The notes: a model not told the origin generated them from the letters alone. A DNA stretch of 64,000 bases from Arthrobacter sp. ERGS1:01 (GCF_001281315.1 NZ_CP012479.1:1984001-2048000), one strand, 5' to 3'; shown: positions 37,549-46,669, numbered from the stretch's first letter. Made by a program: numbers and translations.

Positions 37549-38538
37549 CTAGTGGCGCTCGGGTCCCTTGCCGGCCCGGCGGTTCAGGATCGCGGACAGG
37601 TCGTCGGCGGTGTCCAGGTTCGGCGCGCCCACCACGACCCGGCCGGCCTGCCCGGCGCGCACGACGACGGCGGCACCCGAGGCGGCCAGGAAGGATTCGC
37701 TTCCGCCGTGCTTGCGCAGGCCCCAGCCGCCGTAGTCGCGGGCAACTATGTCCAGGGACACGGCCGCGTCGACGTCGGTGCATGGCACCACGATCACGGG
37801 CAGGACCCCTGCCAGCTTGACCATCAGGCGGCTGCGGTCCACGTGGACGGTGGCGGTCAGGGCGGCCACGGTCAGCAGTGCCGCGAGGAGGAAGCCCGCC
37901 ATGAACCAGCCGCTGACCAGGCTCAGGATCGCGCCGGGAAACACGCCGGCCAGCAGGATCATGATGACCACCGAGCTGCGCGGGTGGAGCGTGTAGGCCA
38001 GCGTGTCGTTGGCTGCCATGGGATCGGCCGCGGATTCCAGCGCCCGGGCCAGGGCGGCGTCGTCGGCGGAGGTCCATTGTTCGTCGGGTTTGAAGGTCAG
38101 GGCCAGCACCAGTCCCATGGCGGCGGCAAAGCCGCTTCCCATCAGCACTACGTAACTGTCAACGCGCACCACGGGGGCGCCACCCTGCCCGGACTGGCCC
38201 AACAGGGCCGCCACGAACAAGGTGCAGGATGCCAGTTGCAGCGCCATGGCCACGCCCAGGAGCACCCGGCGCAGGTTTCGGGGCAGCAGGGTCCGGGCAC
38301 CCTGGCTCCCCACGCCCGCCCCGAGAAGCAGGGTCACCACTACGGCCACCGCCAGGAACACGGCCAAGGGCACGGGGTCCCCGCCCGTGGGCAGCACCAC
38401 GCCGCGGTCCAGCCCGGTACCCACCAAAACCCCGCCAACCACGAGTCCCACGGACAGCAGCGCCGGGAAGATGATGGCAAAGCGCAGCGCCCGGGCGTCG
38501 ATGTGGCGTTCCCGGCGGCCGGGGCGCAACGGCGTCAT
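37549..38538 (-). CDS. Multi-pass membrane protein, hypothetical (paralogue of the upstream gene)
   Basis: 329 aa with a basic N-terminus and about six hydrophobic segments (near residues 20-42, 55-77, 88-112, 128-147, 192-215 and 220-240). The C-terminal 90 residues form a soluble domain containing YGGWGLRKHGG. The same domain ends the upstream neighbour (FGGWGYRLGGG). It overlaps that gene by four bases. DUF1648-like features are not evident at its own N-terminus. Function unknown; the pair probably works as a unit. Confidence 0.8.
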   Translation of the reverse strand: MTPLRPGRRERHIDARALRFAIIFPALLSVGLVVGGVLVGTGLDRGVVLPTGGDPVPLAVFLAVAVVVTLLLGAGVGSQGARTLLPRNLRRVLLGVAMALQLASCTLFVAALLGQSGQGGAPVVRVDSYVVLMGSGFAAAMGLVLALTFKPDEQWTSADDAALARALESAADPMAANDTLAYTLHPRSSVVIMILLAGVFPGAILSLVSGWFMAGFLLAALLTVAALTATVHVDRSRLMVKLAGVLPVIVVPCTDVDAAVSLDIVARDYGGWGLRKHGGSESFLAASGAAVVVRAGQAGRVVVGAPNLDTADDLSAILNRRAGKGPERH

Positions 38539-39566
38539 TGCTTCACGCTCCCGGACAGAAGGTATGCCGTGACCAGCGACGCAGCCCGCCCGGCCGTGGC
38601 GGCGTCGGGCATGGAGATGACGAGGCGCTGGTGGAATCCGGTTTCAAGTACCAGTGCCGGTCCGCTCCCCGTGATGAAGGCGGTGGATCCACCGCCCAGC
38701 CGGTAGCCCCAGCCGCCAAAGTCCATGGCCTTGATGTCCTGCACGGCGGCGGAACGGATGTCCTTGTACGTGGCGGGCATCAGTTTCCAAAACCCGGACG
38801 CCAGCACCTTCACGCCGCCGGGGCCAATGACGGCCGTGCCCTGGCAGAACGCCCACACCAGGAGCGCCATGGGCACGCCGAGCAGCGCCAGCCACGGCGA
38901 GATGGCCAGCGTACTCCCGGCGACCACGCCGCCGGTCCCGAGGACCAGCGGCCACTTCCACGCACCCATGGATACGTGGACGGTCAGCGCCTCCCCGTTG
39001 GCGGCCATGTGCGCCACATCCTCGGGCACCGGCGTGTTCGCCAGCCCGGCCGCCACGGATTGCACCTCCACGCTGGGCATCCTGTCCACCGCGCCGGGCC
39101 GGTACAGCCAGCCGGCAGGGCAGCCAAGCACAACGGCGAGCGCGATGCCCACCGCCATGACGGGTGCGGAAAGGCCGGCCTTCGAGGTATCCACGAGGTC
39201 CATCTGCCCGGCGACGATCGCAACCGACAGTGCCACCAGGCCAACTCCCAGGGCAACGCCGAATCCCACACCAAGGCGGGCCACCATGAGTGACTGGGAA
39301 CGGGAGCAGATGGCCAGCAAAGCCATGAGCGCACCCACGGCACCCATCGCCACGGCCATCCAGGCGGCACCTGGCAGGGACATCCACCCGTCCACCTCGT
39401 TCGAGGAATTCCAGTGGGACGCCAGCTCGGCCGGCAGCCTGTCCGCCACGGTGAACATCCAGGCGGCGGCCGCCAAGCCCAGCAGCAAGGGTCCGCCCAC
39501 CACGGCAAACAGCCATCGGGCGTTGTACGTCTTCTCCCCGGCCATGCCCCGGTCCATCTCCCCCAC
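38535..39566 (-). CDS. DUF1648-like membrane protein
   Basis: 343 aa. Near residues 40-65 it has LPAELASHWNSSNEVDGWMS, the signature of DUF1648 proteins, which are otherwise known from SdpI-like immunity and membrane proteins in Firmicutes. About six hydrophobic segments and a C-terminal soluble domain (FGGWGYRLGGGSTAFITGSG) shared with the downstream gene. The exact start is uncertain: GTG at 39566 or ATG at 39557 or 39545. The stop overlaps the next start (ATGA), giving a coupled pair. No substrate or role can be read. Confidence 0.8.
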   Translation of the reverse strand: MGEMDRGMAGEKTYNARWLFAVVGGPLLLGLAAAAWMFTVADRLPAELASHWNSSNEVDGWMSLPGAAWMAVAMGAVGALMALLAICSRSQSLMVARLGVGFGVALGVGLVALSVAIVAGQMDLVDTSKAGLSAPVMAVGIALAVVLGCPAGWLYRPGAVDRMPSVEVQSVAAGLANTPVPEDVAHMAANGEALTVHVSMGAWKWPLVLGTGGVVAGSTLAISPWLALLGVPMALLVWAFCQGTAVIGPGGVKVLASGFWKLMPATYKDIRSAAVQDIKAMDFGGWGYRLGGGSTAFITGSGPALVLETGFHQRLVISMPDAATAGRAASLVTAYLLSGSVKQ

Positions 39567-39773
39567 GTAAAAACGCCCGCTTTCCGTTGTTGCTCAAAGT
39601 CCTTATCTCAACATTGTCCTACCACGGGCCCGCGGACAACTCCGCCCAAAGCCAAATCGCCGGTCCCGTGAGACGCGCCCCACAGATTTAAGTGAAAGAA
39701 TACTTTCACACCTCGCCGGCGGGCCACCTTGTCCGGCACCTTGTCCACCGACAACCGAACGGAAGGCATCACC

Positions 39774-42332
39774 TTGCCCGGTATGAACCTGACCCGCGCC
39801 GAAGCCATTGAGCGCACCGCCACCCTCACCGTCAAGAGCTATGACGTGACGCTGGACCTCACCGCCACGAAAGCCACCTTCGGTTCCACCACCACCGTGA
39901 CGTTCAGCGCGACGGAAGGGGCGTCGTCGTTCATTGACGCCGTCACGGACAAAGTCCACAAGGTCACGCTCAACGGCGTGGAGCTGAACCCGGCCACGGT
40001 GTCCGACGGGGTCCGCATCCAGTTGCCGAACCTCGCCGCCGAGAACGTGCTCACGGTTGAGGCCGATGCCCTGTTCATGAACACGGGCGAGGGCCTGCAC
40101 CGCTTCGTGGATCCCGTGGACGGCGAGGTGTACCTGTACTCGCAGTTCGAGGTCCCCGACAGCCGGCGCATGTTTGCCGTGTTCGAGCAGCCCGACCAGA
40201 AGGCCGTCTTCACCTTCCACGTCACCGCCCCCTCCCACTGGGACGTCATCTCCAACTCCCCCACCCCGGAGCCCGCCGCGGCCGGCGAGGGCCGCGCCAC
40301 CTGGCACTTTGCGCCCACGCTGACCATGTCCTCCTACATCACCGCACTGGTCGCCGGCCCGTACGAGTCCGTGCGCAGCGAGCTGACCAGTTCCGACGGC
40401 CGGGTCATCCCGCTGGGCGTGTTTGCCCGCAAGTCGCTCATGCAGTTCATGGATGCGGACAACGTCTTTGAACTGACCCGCCAGGGCTTCGAGTTCTTTG
40501 AGAAGCAGTTCGGCACCCCGTACCCGTTCCCGAAGTACGACCAGCTGTTCGTGCCCGAGTTCAACGCCGGCGCCATGGAAAATGCCGGTGCCGTCACGTT
40601 CCTGGAAAGCTACGTGTTCCGCTCCAAGGTCACCGACGCCATGGTGGAACGCCGCGCCATCACCATCCTGCACGAACTCGCCCACATGTGGTTCGGCGAC
40701 CTCGTCACGATGCGCTGGTGGAACGACCTCTGGCTCAACGAATCCTTCGCCGAGTTCATGTCCACCCTGGCCGCCGCGGAGAACACCAAGTACGTGGATG
40801 CCTGGACCACGTTCTCCTCGCTGGAGAAGTCCTGGGCCTACCGCCAGGACCAGCTGCCCTCCACCCACCCCATCAAGGCCGAGATCAAGGACCTTGAGGA
40901 CGTCATGGTGAACTTTGACGGCATCACCTACGCCAAGGGCGCCTCGGTGTTGCGCCAGCTGGTGGCCTGGGTGGGCCAGGAGGAGTTCATGGCCGGCGTG
41001 CGCGCCTACTTCGCCAAGCACGCCTGGTCCAACACCGAACTTCCCGATCTTATGGTGGAGCTGGAAGCCGCCAGCGGCCGCGACCTGAAGTCCTGGACGC
41101 AGATGTGGCTCGAGACCGCCGGGGTGAACACGTTCAAGCCCGCCGTCGAGGTGGACGACGACGGCGTCATCACCTCCTTCTCGATCCTGCAGTCCGCCGT
41201 GGCCGAGCACCCCGTGCTGCGCCCGCACCGCGCCGCCATCGGCTTCTACAACCTGGCCGCCGACGGCGAGGACGCCGGCAAGCTGGTCCGCACGCACCGG
41301 GTGGAACTGGATGTGGATGGCGCAGTCACCGAGGTCCCCGAGCTGGTGGGCCTGGTCCGCCCGGCGCTGATCCTGCTCAACGACGACGACCTCGCCTACG
41401 CCAAGATCCGGCTCGACCCGGCCTCCCTGGACACAGCCAAGGCGCACCTGAAGGACTTCCGCGACTCGCTGCCGCGCACAGTGGTCTCGGCGTCGGCCTG
41501 GGATGCCGCGCGCGACGGCGAAACCCCCGCCCGCGAGTACGTCGAATTGGTGTTGGCAAACGTTGGGCACGAAACCGACTCGACCGTCATCATGGTGTTG
41601 CTGCGCCAACTGGCCAGCACGCTGCACTTCTACGTGGCCCCGGAACACCGGGAGGCAACCGCCGTGGCGGCCGCGGACACCATCTGGACGCTGGCGAAGG
41701 ACGCGGCGGCGGGCTCGGACGCGCAGCTGCAGTTCGCCAAGGCGTTCGCGTCCCTGGCCCAGTCCGACGTCCAGCTCGACATCGTCCAGGACCTCCTGGG
41801 TGGCTCCATGGTCCTCGACGGTCTGACGATTGACCAGGATCTGCGCTGGGAGTTGCTGACCTCCCTGGTGGCCGGCGGCCGTGCGGCACAGGGCAACATC
41901 GACACCGAACTCGCCGCGGACAACACCCAGACCGGACAGCTCGCGGCGGCAACGGCGTCGGCAGCCATCCCCACCCCCGAGTCCAAGGCACGCACGTGGG
42001 CGTCCGTCGTCGAACGGGGCGACGCGGCCAACGCCGTGCAGCGTGCCGCGATCGCCGGATTCGGCCGCGTGTGGGACACCGATCTGTTGGAGCCGTACGT
42101 GGCGCAGTACTTTGCCGCGATCCGCACCGTGTGGGCGCAGAAATCCTACGAGATCAGTTCCACGATCGTCACGGGACTGTACCCCTCGCAGCTGGTGGCA
42201 CAATCCACGCTGGACGCCACGGATGCGTTCCTGGCTGAACTGGGCGACGAGGCTCCGGCGCTGCGCCGCCTCGTGGTGGAAAGCCGCGACGGCGTGGTCC
42301 GCGCACTGAAGGCACAGGCCGCAGACGCCTAA
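39774..42332 (+). CDS. pepN: Aminopeptidase N (M1 zinc metallopeptidase)
   Basis: Removes N-terminal residues from peptides in the cytosol. 852 aa from TTG at 39774, chosen because GGAAGG lies seven bases upstream; the Met at 39783 is the alternative. Substrate-recognition GAMEN near residues 266-270, zinc site HELAHMW with the downstream Glu in NESFAEF near residues 300-325, and an ERAP1-like C-terminal domain. The plus-strand gene runs divergently from the membrane protein pair and ends at a terminator. A large frame on the opposite strand is a shadow. Confidence 0.94.
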   Translation: MPGMNLTRAEAIERTATLTVKSYDVTLDLTATKATFGSTTTVTFSATEGASSFIDAVTDKVHKVTLNGVELNPATVSDGVRIQLPNLAAENVLTVEADALFMNTGEGLHRFVDPVDGEVYLYSQFEVPDSRRMFAVFEQPDQKAVFTFHVTAPSHWDVISNSPTPEPAAAGEGRATWHFAPTLTMSSYITALVAGPYESVRSELTSSDGRVIPLGVFARKSLMQFMDADNVFELTRQGFEFFEKQFGTPYPFPKYDQLFVPEFNAGAMENAGAVTFLESYVFRSKVTDAMVERRAITILHELAHMWFGDLVTMRWWNDLWLNESFAEFMSTLAAAENTKYVDAWTTFSSLEKSWAYRQDQLPSTHPIKAEIKDLEDVMVNFDGITYAKGASVLRQLVAWVGQEEFMAGVRAYFAKHAWSNTELPDLMVELEAASGRDLKSWTQMWLETAGVNTFKPAVEVDDDGVITSFSILQSAVAEHPVLRPHRAAIGFYNLAADGEDAGKLVRTHRVELDVDGAVTEVPELVGLVRPALILLNDDDLAYAKIRLDPASLDTAKAHLKDFRDSLPRTVVSASAWDAARDGETPAREYVELVLANVGHETDSTVIMVLLRQLASTLHFYVAPEHREATAVAAADTIWTLAKDAAAGSDAQLQFAKAFASLAQSDVQLDIVQDLLGGSMVLDGLTIDQDLRWELLTSLVAGGRAAQGNIDTELAADNTQTGQLAAATASAAIPTPESKARTWASVVERGDAANAVQRAAIAGFGRVWDTDLLEPYVAQYFAAIRTVWAQKSYEISSTIVTGLYPSQLVAQSTLDATDAFLAELGDEAPALRRLVVESRDGVVRALKAQAADA

Positions 42333-42430
42333 CCCCGCGCCCTCCCAACGTTGAGAGCCCAGATAATCCCCGCGCCCTCCCAACGCTCGCAAGCTCGCGT
42401 CGGGGCCCTCGGGCGCGTGGGCCCAACGTT
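42333..42430. repeat. GC-rich intergenic repeat (second family)
   Basis: CCCCGCGCCCTCCCAACG occurs twice (42333-42350 and from about 42368), the second time followed by GCTCGCAAGCTCGCGTCGG and GGCCCTCGGGCGCGTGGGCC. The same order of blocks is found in reverse orientation at 52913-52969 and in altered form at 43925-44050. It lies between pepN and its terminator hairpin. Confidence 0.6.
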
Positions 42431-42480
42431 GAAGGGGCGGATCTCCGCGGAGATCTGCCCCTTCAACTGCGTTTGGGGGT
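42428..42480 (+). terminator. Terminator hairpin downstream of pepN
   Basis: GTTGAAGGGGCGGATCTCC and its complement form a 40-bp palindrome (42428-42467) with one mismatched pair, followed by a G-run and then TGTTTTTGC. It probably ends pepN transcription. Confidence 0.7.
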
Positions 42481-42583
42481 GTTTTTGCTTGGCGTTGAGC
42501 GGCTCCTCCACAGGCGCGCAGGAGCGCGATCTAACACTGACCAAAGTCTATCCCCGGGTCGGTTTCGGGAGTAGTTTCGGGGC

Positions 42584-43423
42584 ATGTTCACACACCATTT
42601 CAAGGGAATTTCCGCCCGCGCCGGAGCCGTCGCGCTCCTCTCGCTGGGAATGGTTGCCGGCATTGCCGGAGCCCCGGCCAACGCCCAAACCCAAACCGCC
42701 CAGACCACGGTCACCTACACGGTCATGGGCGATTCATACTCGGCCGGCTCGGGTGCCGGCAACAACACCGAGATCCCACCCTGCTTCCAGAGCAGCAACG
42801 GCTACGGCAACGACGTCGCCGCCATGACCGGGGACACGCTCACGAACATTGCCTGCGCCGGATTCACCACCACCGAAGTCACCGCCCTCGAGGTGCCGCA
42901 GCTTCCCGCCACTACGAAACTAATCACGCTCACGGCCGGAGGCAACGACGTCGGCTGGACGACGGCAGTGGCCACCTGCCTGCTCCCGACGTCGACCGCG
43001 GCGGCGTGCAAGGCGGCCGTCGCGAACTCCATCGTCCTCATGACGAAGCTGCCCAAGAGCGCCACCGCCATGCTCAAGGCGATCAAGGCCAAGGCACCCC
43101 AGGCGAAGATCCTCTACCTCGGCTACCCGCACCTCCTTGAACCGCAAAACATGACCGCACCGACGTTTACGGCCACCCAGGTTGCCGGCGCGAAACTCCT
43201 CAACGCCTCCACCGATCTGCTCAACGGCGTCCTGGCCGTGACCGCGCTGTCCAACCGCGTCGCCTACGTGCCGGTGGCATACCGCTTCGCCGGCCACAGT
43301 TTGCCATCGGCGGACCCCTGGCTGAACTACCCGGCACCGTTCGGCAGCAACAACTTCCCCTTCCACCCAAACGCCGCCGGCTACCTCAATGGCTACGCCG
43401 CCGCCATCCGCCCGTTCCTCTGA
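42584..43423 (+). CDS. Secreted SGNH/GDSL hydrolase
   Basis: 279 aa. Residues 1-34 are a Sec signal peptide (cleavage after ANA). The catalytic Ser is in MGDSYSAGSG near residue 51, the oxyanion Asn in TAGGNDVGW near residue 120, and the catalytic His in FHPNAAGY near residue 265. It contains three or more Cys pairs (PPCFQ, NIACAG, ATCLL, AACKA), consistent with disulfides outside the cell. It resembles Streptomyces-type secreted lipases/esterases of the SGNH class. It is a single gene followed by OsmC. Confidence 0.88.
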   Translation: MFTHHFKGISARAGAVALLSLGMVAGIAGAPANAQTQTAQTTVTYTVMGDSYSAGSGAGNNTEIPPCFQSSNGYGNDVAAMTGDTLTNIACAGFTTTEVTALEVPQLPATTKLITLTAGGNDVGWTTAVATCLLPTSTAAACKAAVANSIVLMTKLPKSATAMLKAIKAKAPQAKILYLGYPHLLEPQNMTAPTFTATQVAGAKLLNASTDLLNGVLAVTALSNRVAYVPVAYRFAGHSLPSADPWLNYPAPFGSNNFPFHPNAAGYLNGYAAAIRPFL

Positions 43424-43444
43424 CAGCCCGCTACGCTTGGCCAT

Positions 43445-43915
43445 ATGGGACTGAGCGAACACCACTACGAAATCAACGTCTTCTGGACCGGCAACAAGGG
43501 AACCGGAACGTCCGATTACAGGGCCTACGGCCGCGACCACAGTGTCACGGCCGTTGGTGTGCCCACCTTGCTGGGGTCGGCGGACAGAACATTCCATGGA
43601 GACCGGGAGCGCTGGAACCCGGAATTGCTGCTGGTGACGGCGCTGTCCGAGTGCCACATGCTCTCCTACCTGCATGTCGCCGTCCTGCATGGCGTGGTTG
43701 TCACCAAGTACGAGGACAGGGCCACCGGCACCATGGTGCTCAACCCCGACGGCAGCGGCCAGTTCAGTTCCGTGACGCTCAACCCACAGATCGCGGTGGC
43801 GGATCCTGCCACGGCGGAACTCGCCCTGAGCCTGCACGCCGAGGCCTCGCAAAAGTGCTTCATTGCCCGCAGCGTCAACTTTCCCGTGCACCACGCTCCG
43901 GGCCTGCTTCAGTAA
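43445..43915 (+). CDS. OsmC family peroxiredoxin-like protein
   Basis: 156 aa. OsmC fold with two conserved Cys: one in ALSECHMLSYLHV near residue 69 and one in QKCFIARSVNFP near residue 138. Relatives reduce organic hydroperoxides with thiols (mycothiol in actinobacteria). The N-terminus HHYEINVFWTGNKGTGTSDY is of the OsmC/YhfA-like subgroup, so the peroxide substrate is uncertain. 21 bp after the secreted hydrolase gene; co-transcription is possible. Confidence 0.88.
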   Translation: MGLSEHHYEINVFWTGNKGTGTSDYRAYGRDHSVTAVGVPTLLGSADRTFHGDRERWNPELLLVTALSECHMLSYLHVAVLHGVVVTKYEDRATGTMVLNPDGSGQFSSVTLNPQIAVADPATAELALSLHAEASQKCFIARSVNFPVHHAPGLLQ

Positions 43916-43924
43916 CGCCCGTTC

Positions 43925-44050
43925 ACCCTCGGCCGCTAGCGCCTAGCGCCCTCCCCAAGCTCGCTGCGTCCCCAGCGGCTCCCACCGCTCGCAAGCTCGC
44001 GGCGGGACCCTCGCCGCCGTGCGCTCACTTGGGGCCCCTCGGCCGCTAGG
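43925..44050. repeat. GC-rich intergenic inverted repeat (second family, altered copy)
   Basis: GGCCGCTAG near 43932 and CGGCCGCTAGGC near 44040 bound the element, with GCCCTCCCCAAG facing CTTGGGGCCCCT inside. The core contains CGCTCGCAAGCTCGC, as at 42.4 kb. It lies between OsmC and the mechanosensitive channel gene. No coding frame is supported. Confidence 0.55.
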
Positions 44051-44104
44051 CTTAACCACGCAAGACATTCCCTGACGGACGGAAAGACACCAGGTGATTA
44101 ACGC

Positions 44105-44803
44105 GTGATAACGGCAACACTCGACAACCAAGTCAACACGATCTGGTTCCACTTCAAGGACGCGGGGATCGCCATAGCGATTGGCCTCATCGTGTGGCTT
44201 GCCGTGCACTACCTGATCCGCGGCCTGGTACACCGTGTCAAGGCGGCCCAGCCGCCGTGGAAGAGCAAGGGCCTGGCGTGGGCCCAGCCGGTGTTGCGCA
44301 CCTTCAACCCCGTGCTGAAGAACCTCGATACCGAACGGCGCACCCAGCGGGCCGAGACCATCGGATCGCTGCTGAACTCGGTGCTTACCGTCATCATCGT
44401 GGTGGTGGTCGGCTTCTACGTGCTGCTGGCGTTCCATGTAAACCTCACACCGCTGCTTGCCAGCGTGAGCGTGGTGGGCGTCTCGATCGGTTTCGGCGCC
44501 CAGCAACTGGTCCGCGACTTCCTGGCCGGCATCTTCATCACCCTGGAGGACCAGTACGGGATCGGCGACGTCATCCAGACCAGCGAGGTCATCGGCACCG
44601 TCGAATCCGTGGGCCTGCGCATCACCCGGGTCCGCTCCGACGACGGCACCATCTGGTACCTGCGCAACGGCGAAATCCTGCGTCTGGGCAATCGCTCCCA
44701 GGGCGATTACGTTGACCCCGAGGCCGGTCCGGACAACGACGACGGCGGGCCGGCCGGCCTGGTCGACCCCACCCAACCGCAACCACAGAAAGCCGACGGC
44801 TAG
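44105..44803 (+). CDS. Small-conductance mechanosensitive channel (MscS family)
   Basis: 232 aa from GTG at 44105, preceded by AGGTGA. Two to three membrane helices (about residues 20-42, 95-118 and 122-145). The pore helix and the start of the cytosolic beta domain are seen in SVSVVGVSIGFGAQQLVRDFLAGIFITLEDQYGIGDVI. It releases solutes on hypo-osmotic shock. Shorter than E. coli MscS because the C-terminal vestibule is brief, ending in a Pro/Gln/Asp-rich tail. It starts an apparent set with the globin and GrpB genes. Confidence 0.9.
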   Translation: MITATLDNQVNTIWFHFKDAGIAIAIGLIVWLAVHYLIRGLVHRVKAAQPPWKSKGLAWAQPVLRTFNPVLKNLDTERRTQRAETIGSLLNSVLTVIIVVVVGFYVLLAFHVNLTPLLASVSVVGVSIGFGAQQLVRDFLAGIFITLEDQYGIGDVIQTSEVIGTVESVGLRITRVRSDDGTIWYLRNGEILRLGNRSQGDYVDPEAGPDNDDGGPAGLVDPTQPQPQKADG

Positions 44804-44805
44804 CC

Positions 44806-45426
44806 ATGAGTGCCGAGCACACCCCAAAGACCCCCGGAACCGAGTCAACACCTGCCGACAACGCTGCCGGCATCCCCATTCCGTCCCGTTTTGGCGAGCC
44901 GCTGGCCCGCATGCTCCCTATCCCGGTGATGCGCGGCCGGGCCGCGGAGGCGTCGTCGGCCGCGGCCCCGGCAGCGGTTCCAACTGCGGCCACCGCGCCT
45001 GCAACCGCACCCGGCGAAAAGGACGAGGCCACCGGCGCGGACACGTTCTACGACCAGATCGGCGGCCACGCAACGTTCGCCAAGCTGGTCCATGTCTTTT
45101 ACCAGGGCATCGCCGGCGACGAGCTGCTGCGCCCCTTGTACGAGGACGAGGACCTGGGCCCCTCCGAGCGCCGCATGCTCATGTTCCTGGAACAGTACTG
45201 GGGCGGACCGCGCACCTACCTCGAGGAGCGCGGCCACCCGCGCCTGCGCATGCGCCACATGCCGTTCGCCGTGACCCCGGAGGCCCGGGACCGCTGGCTG
45301 CTGCACATGCGCGCCGGCGTCGACGCCATCCACCTCTCCCCGCTGCATGAGGCCACACTCTGGGACTACCTGGAACGCGCCGCCCACTCCCTGGTCAATT
45401 CGGCCTCAAGCGCCCCCACGCCGTGA
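44806..45426 (+). CDS. Group 2 truncated haemoglobin (TrHbO type)
   Basis: 206 aa. The globin domain covers about residues 80-200: FYDQIGGHATFAKLVHVFYQ, the E-helix region MLMFLEQYWGGP, the proximal His in RLRMRHMPFAV, and the group 2 Trp in RDRWLLHM. The first 75 residues are an unusual Ala/Thr/Pro-rich extension, probably disordered. Such globins bind O2 and may help deliver it or detoxify oxidants. It starts 3 bp after the mscS stop, and its stop overlaps the next start. Confidence 0.92.
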   Translation: MSAEHTPKTPGTESTPADNAAGIPIPSRFGEPLARMLPIPVMRGRAAEASSAAAPAAVPTAATAPATAPGEKDEATGADTFYDQIGGHATFAKLVHVFYQGIAGDELLRPLYEDEDLGPSERRMLMFLEQYWGGPRTYLEERGHPRLRMRHMPFAVTPEARDRWLLHMRAGVDAIHLSPLHEATLWDYLERAAHSLVNSASSAPTP

Positions 45427-46004
45427 CGGACGAGTTCGACGCCCTGCTGGATTCGGTGCTCATTGGCGGGCGCGAACACGTCACCATTGAGGTCGTGGAG
45501 TACGACGCCGGCTGGCCGGCCAGGTTTGTCCGGCTCGCCGAGGTGATTGGCCAGGCGCTGGGTCCGCTCGCGCTGTCGGTGGACCACATCGGCTCCACCT
45601 CGGTTCCGGGCCTGGCCGCGAAACCAATCATCGACATCCTGCTCACCGTCGCATCGGTCGAGGACGAGGACTCCTACCTGACGGCGATGGAACACGCCGG
45701 CTTCGTGCTGCGGGTTCGCGAGCCGGACCACCGCATGTTCCGCACGCCGGCGAAGAACGTGCACATCCACCTCTACGCGCCCGGGCGCCAGGAATCGGTG
45801 GACTACCTAACCTTGCGCGACTGGCTGCGCAGCAGTGCACCGGCCCGGGCGCTCTATGCCGAGACGAAGAAACGGCTGGCCGGGCAAAGCTGGCCCGACA
45901 TGAACTACTACGCGGCAGCCAAGTCCGGTGTCATCGCCCAACTCCTGGCCGACGCCCGCGCCCACCCGGTGGTCGAGCCCGTCGAGACCCGAGCCCAGGG
46001 CTAG
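45423..46004 (+). CDS. GrpB family protein (UPF0157, nucleotidyltransferase-like)
   Basis: 193 aa from GTG at 45423, which overlaps the globin stop. It shows the GrpB pattern EYDAGWPARF, VDHIGSTSVPGLAAKPIIDILL near residues 52-73, HLYAPG and LRDWLRS. The fold is related to nucleotidyltransferases; the substrate is not established (some members are linked to CoA or glutamate metabolism). The last residues HPVVEPVETR are encoded by a copy of the REP-like repeat, so the natural C-terminus may have been altered. Confidence 0.88.
   Translation: MTDEFDALLDSVLIGGREHVTIEVVEYDAGWPARFVRLAEVIGQALGPLALSVDHIGSTSVPGLAAKPIIDILLTVASVEDEDSYLTAMEHAGFVLRVREPDHRMFRTPAKNVHIHLYAPGRQESVDYLTLRDWLRSSAPARALYAETKKRLAGQSWPDMNYYAAAKSGVIAQLLADARAHPVVEPVETRAQG
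45966..45993 (+). repeat. REP-like repeat copy forming the 3' end of the GrpB gene
   Basis: GGTGGTCGAGCCCGTCGAGACCC matches the unit at 50 kb with one difference. It is read in frame as Val-Val-Glu-Pro-Val-Glu-Thr and falls four codons before the stop. Confidence 0.75.
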
Positions 46005-46669
46005 AAGGTCGCCGTCGGCCGGACCAAGATGTGGCCGCGGCTCGTGCTCAGGCGCAGCCAGCGGTGCGAGGTGAAGACCGCAGCGGTCTCACCGGGAGCC
46101 ACGAAGCCCAGTGCGTAGGCGGCGAAAGCTGCCCCGGCCGGTATGTCGTGCTCGAATCCGGCCATGGGCCGGCCCCACACGGCCGCGCGGGCGTTGTTCA
46201 CGATGAGCGCCCCGGGATTGACGGGAATGATCTGGCCGATCTCCTTCACCCCGTCCTTGGCCGCCTTGATAAGCGTCTCGGCGTCAATCACGGTAATTTG
46301 CTCCCATGCCCCGCGCGGGGCGCTGACGGCGGCCCACGACTCATTGATCGTCATGGGCGGGATCGGCAGCGCGAGGTCGTCTTCGTCCATCCGGGCCAGC
46401 CGGTCGGCAATGGAGGCGAGGCTGACGGTCAGGTCCATGGTCGACGGCGTCGCCAGGGCCATGGTGCGCAGGCCCAGGATCGTGGGGGTGCCCTCCCCCA
46501 GGAGCTTGGCCCGCATGACGCACACATACGCGGCGAGGACGTGACCGGCCCCCTGAAGCCGAATCCCGCCGTCGTCCGCCGTACGCGCCCGGGTGACAAA
46601 GGTGCGCAGGTCCGCGACGGTTCCGGCGTCGGCGAGCCGGAACTCGTCCGTGTTGGTGGCTGTGGGCAT
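46001..46669 (-). CDS. Hypothetical protein, unrecognised family
   Basis: 222 aa. Soluble, without signal peptide, membrane segment or known catalytic motif. Notable segments are DLRTFVTRARTADDGGIRLQGAGHVLAAYVCV near the N-terminus and GALIVNNARAAVWGRPMAG in the middle; several Trp residues are well placed (ESWAAVS, RGAWEQIT). Its start overlaps the thioesterase stop by one base (TAATG), so the two are probably translated together. It converges on the GrpB gene with a 4-bp overlap of their ends. Function unknown. Confidence 0.75.
   Translation of the reverse strand: MPTATNTDEFRLADAGTVADLRTFVTRARTADDGGIRLQGAGHVLAAYVCVMRAKLLGEGTPTILGLRTMALATPSTMDLTVSLASIADRLARMDEDDLALPIPPMTINESWAAVSAPRGAWEQITVIDAETLIKAAKDGVKEIGQIIPVNPGALIVNNARAAVWGRPMAGFEHDIPAGAAFAAYALGFVAPGETAAVFTSHRWLRLSTSRGHILVRPTATF

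Noticed and set aside
39603..42392. 929-codon open frame on the minus strand opposite pepN
   Set aside because: It is a shadow of pepN. It shows no family motif, while the plus strand has GAMEN and HELAH.
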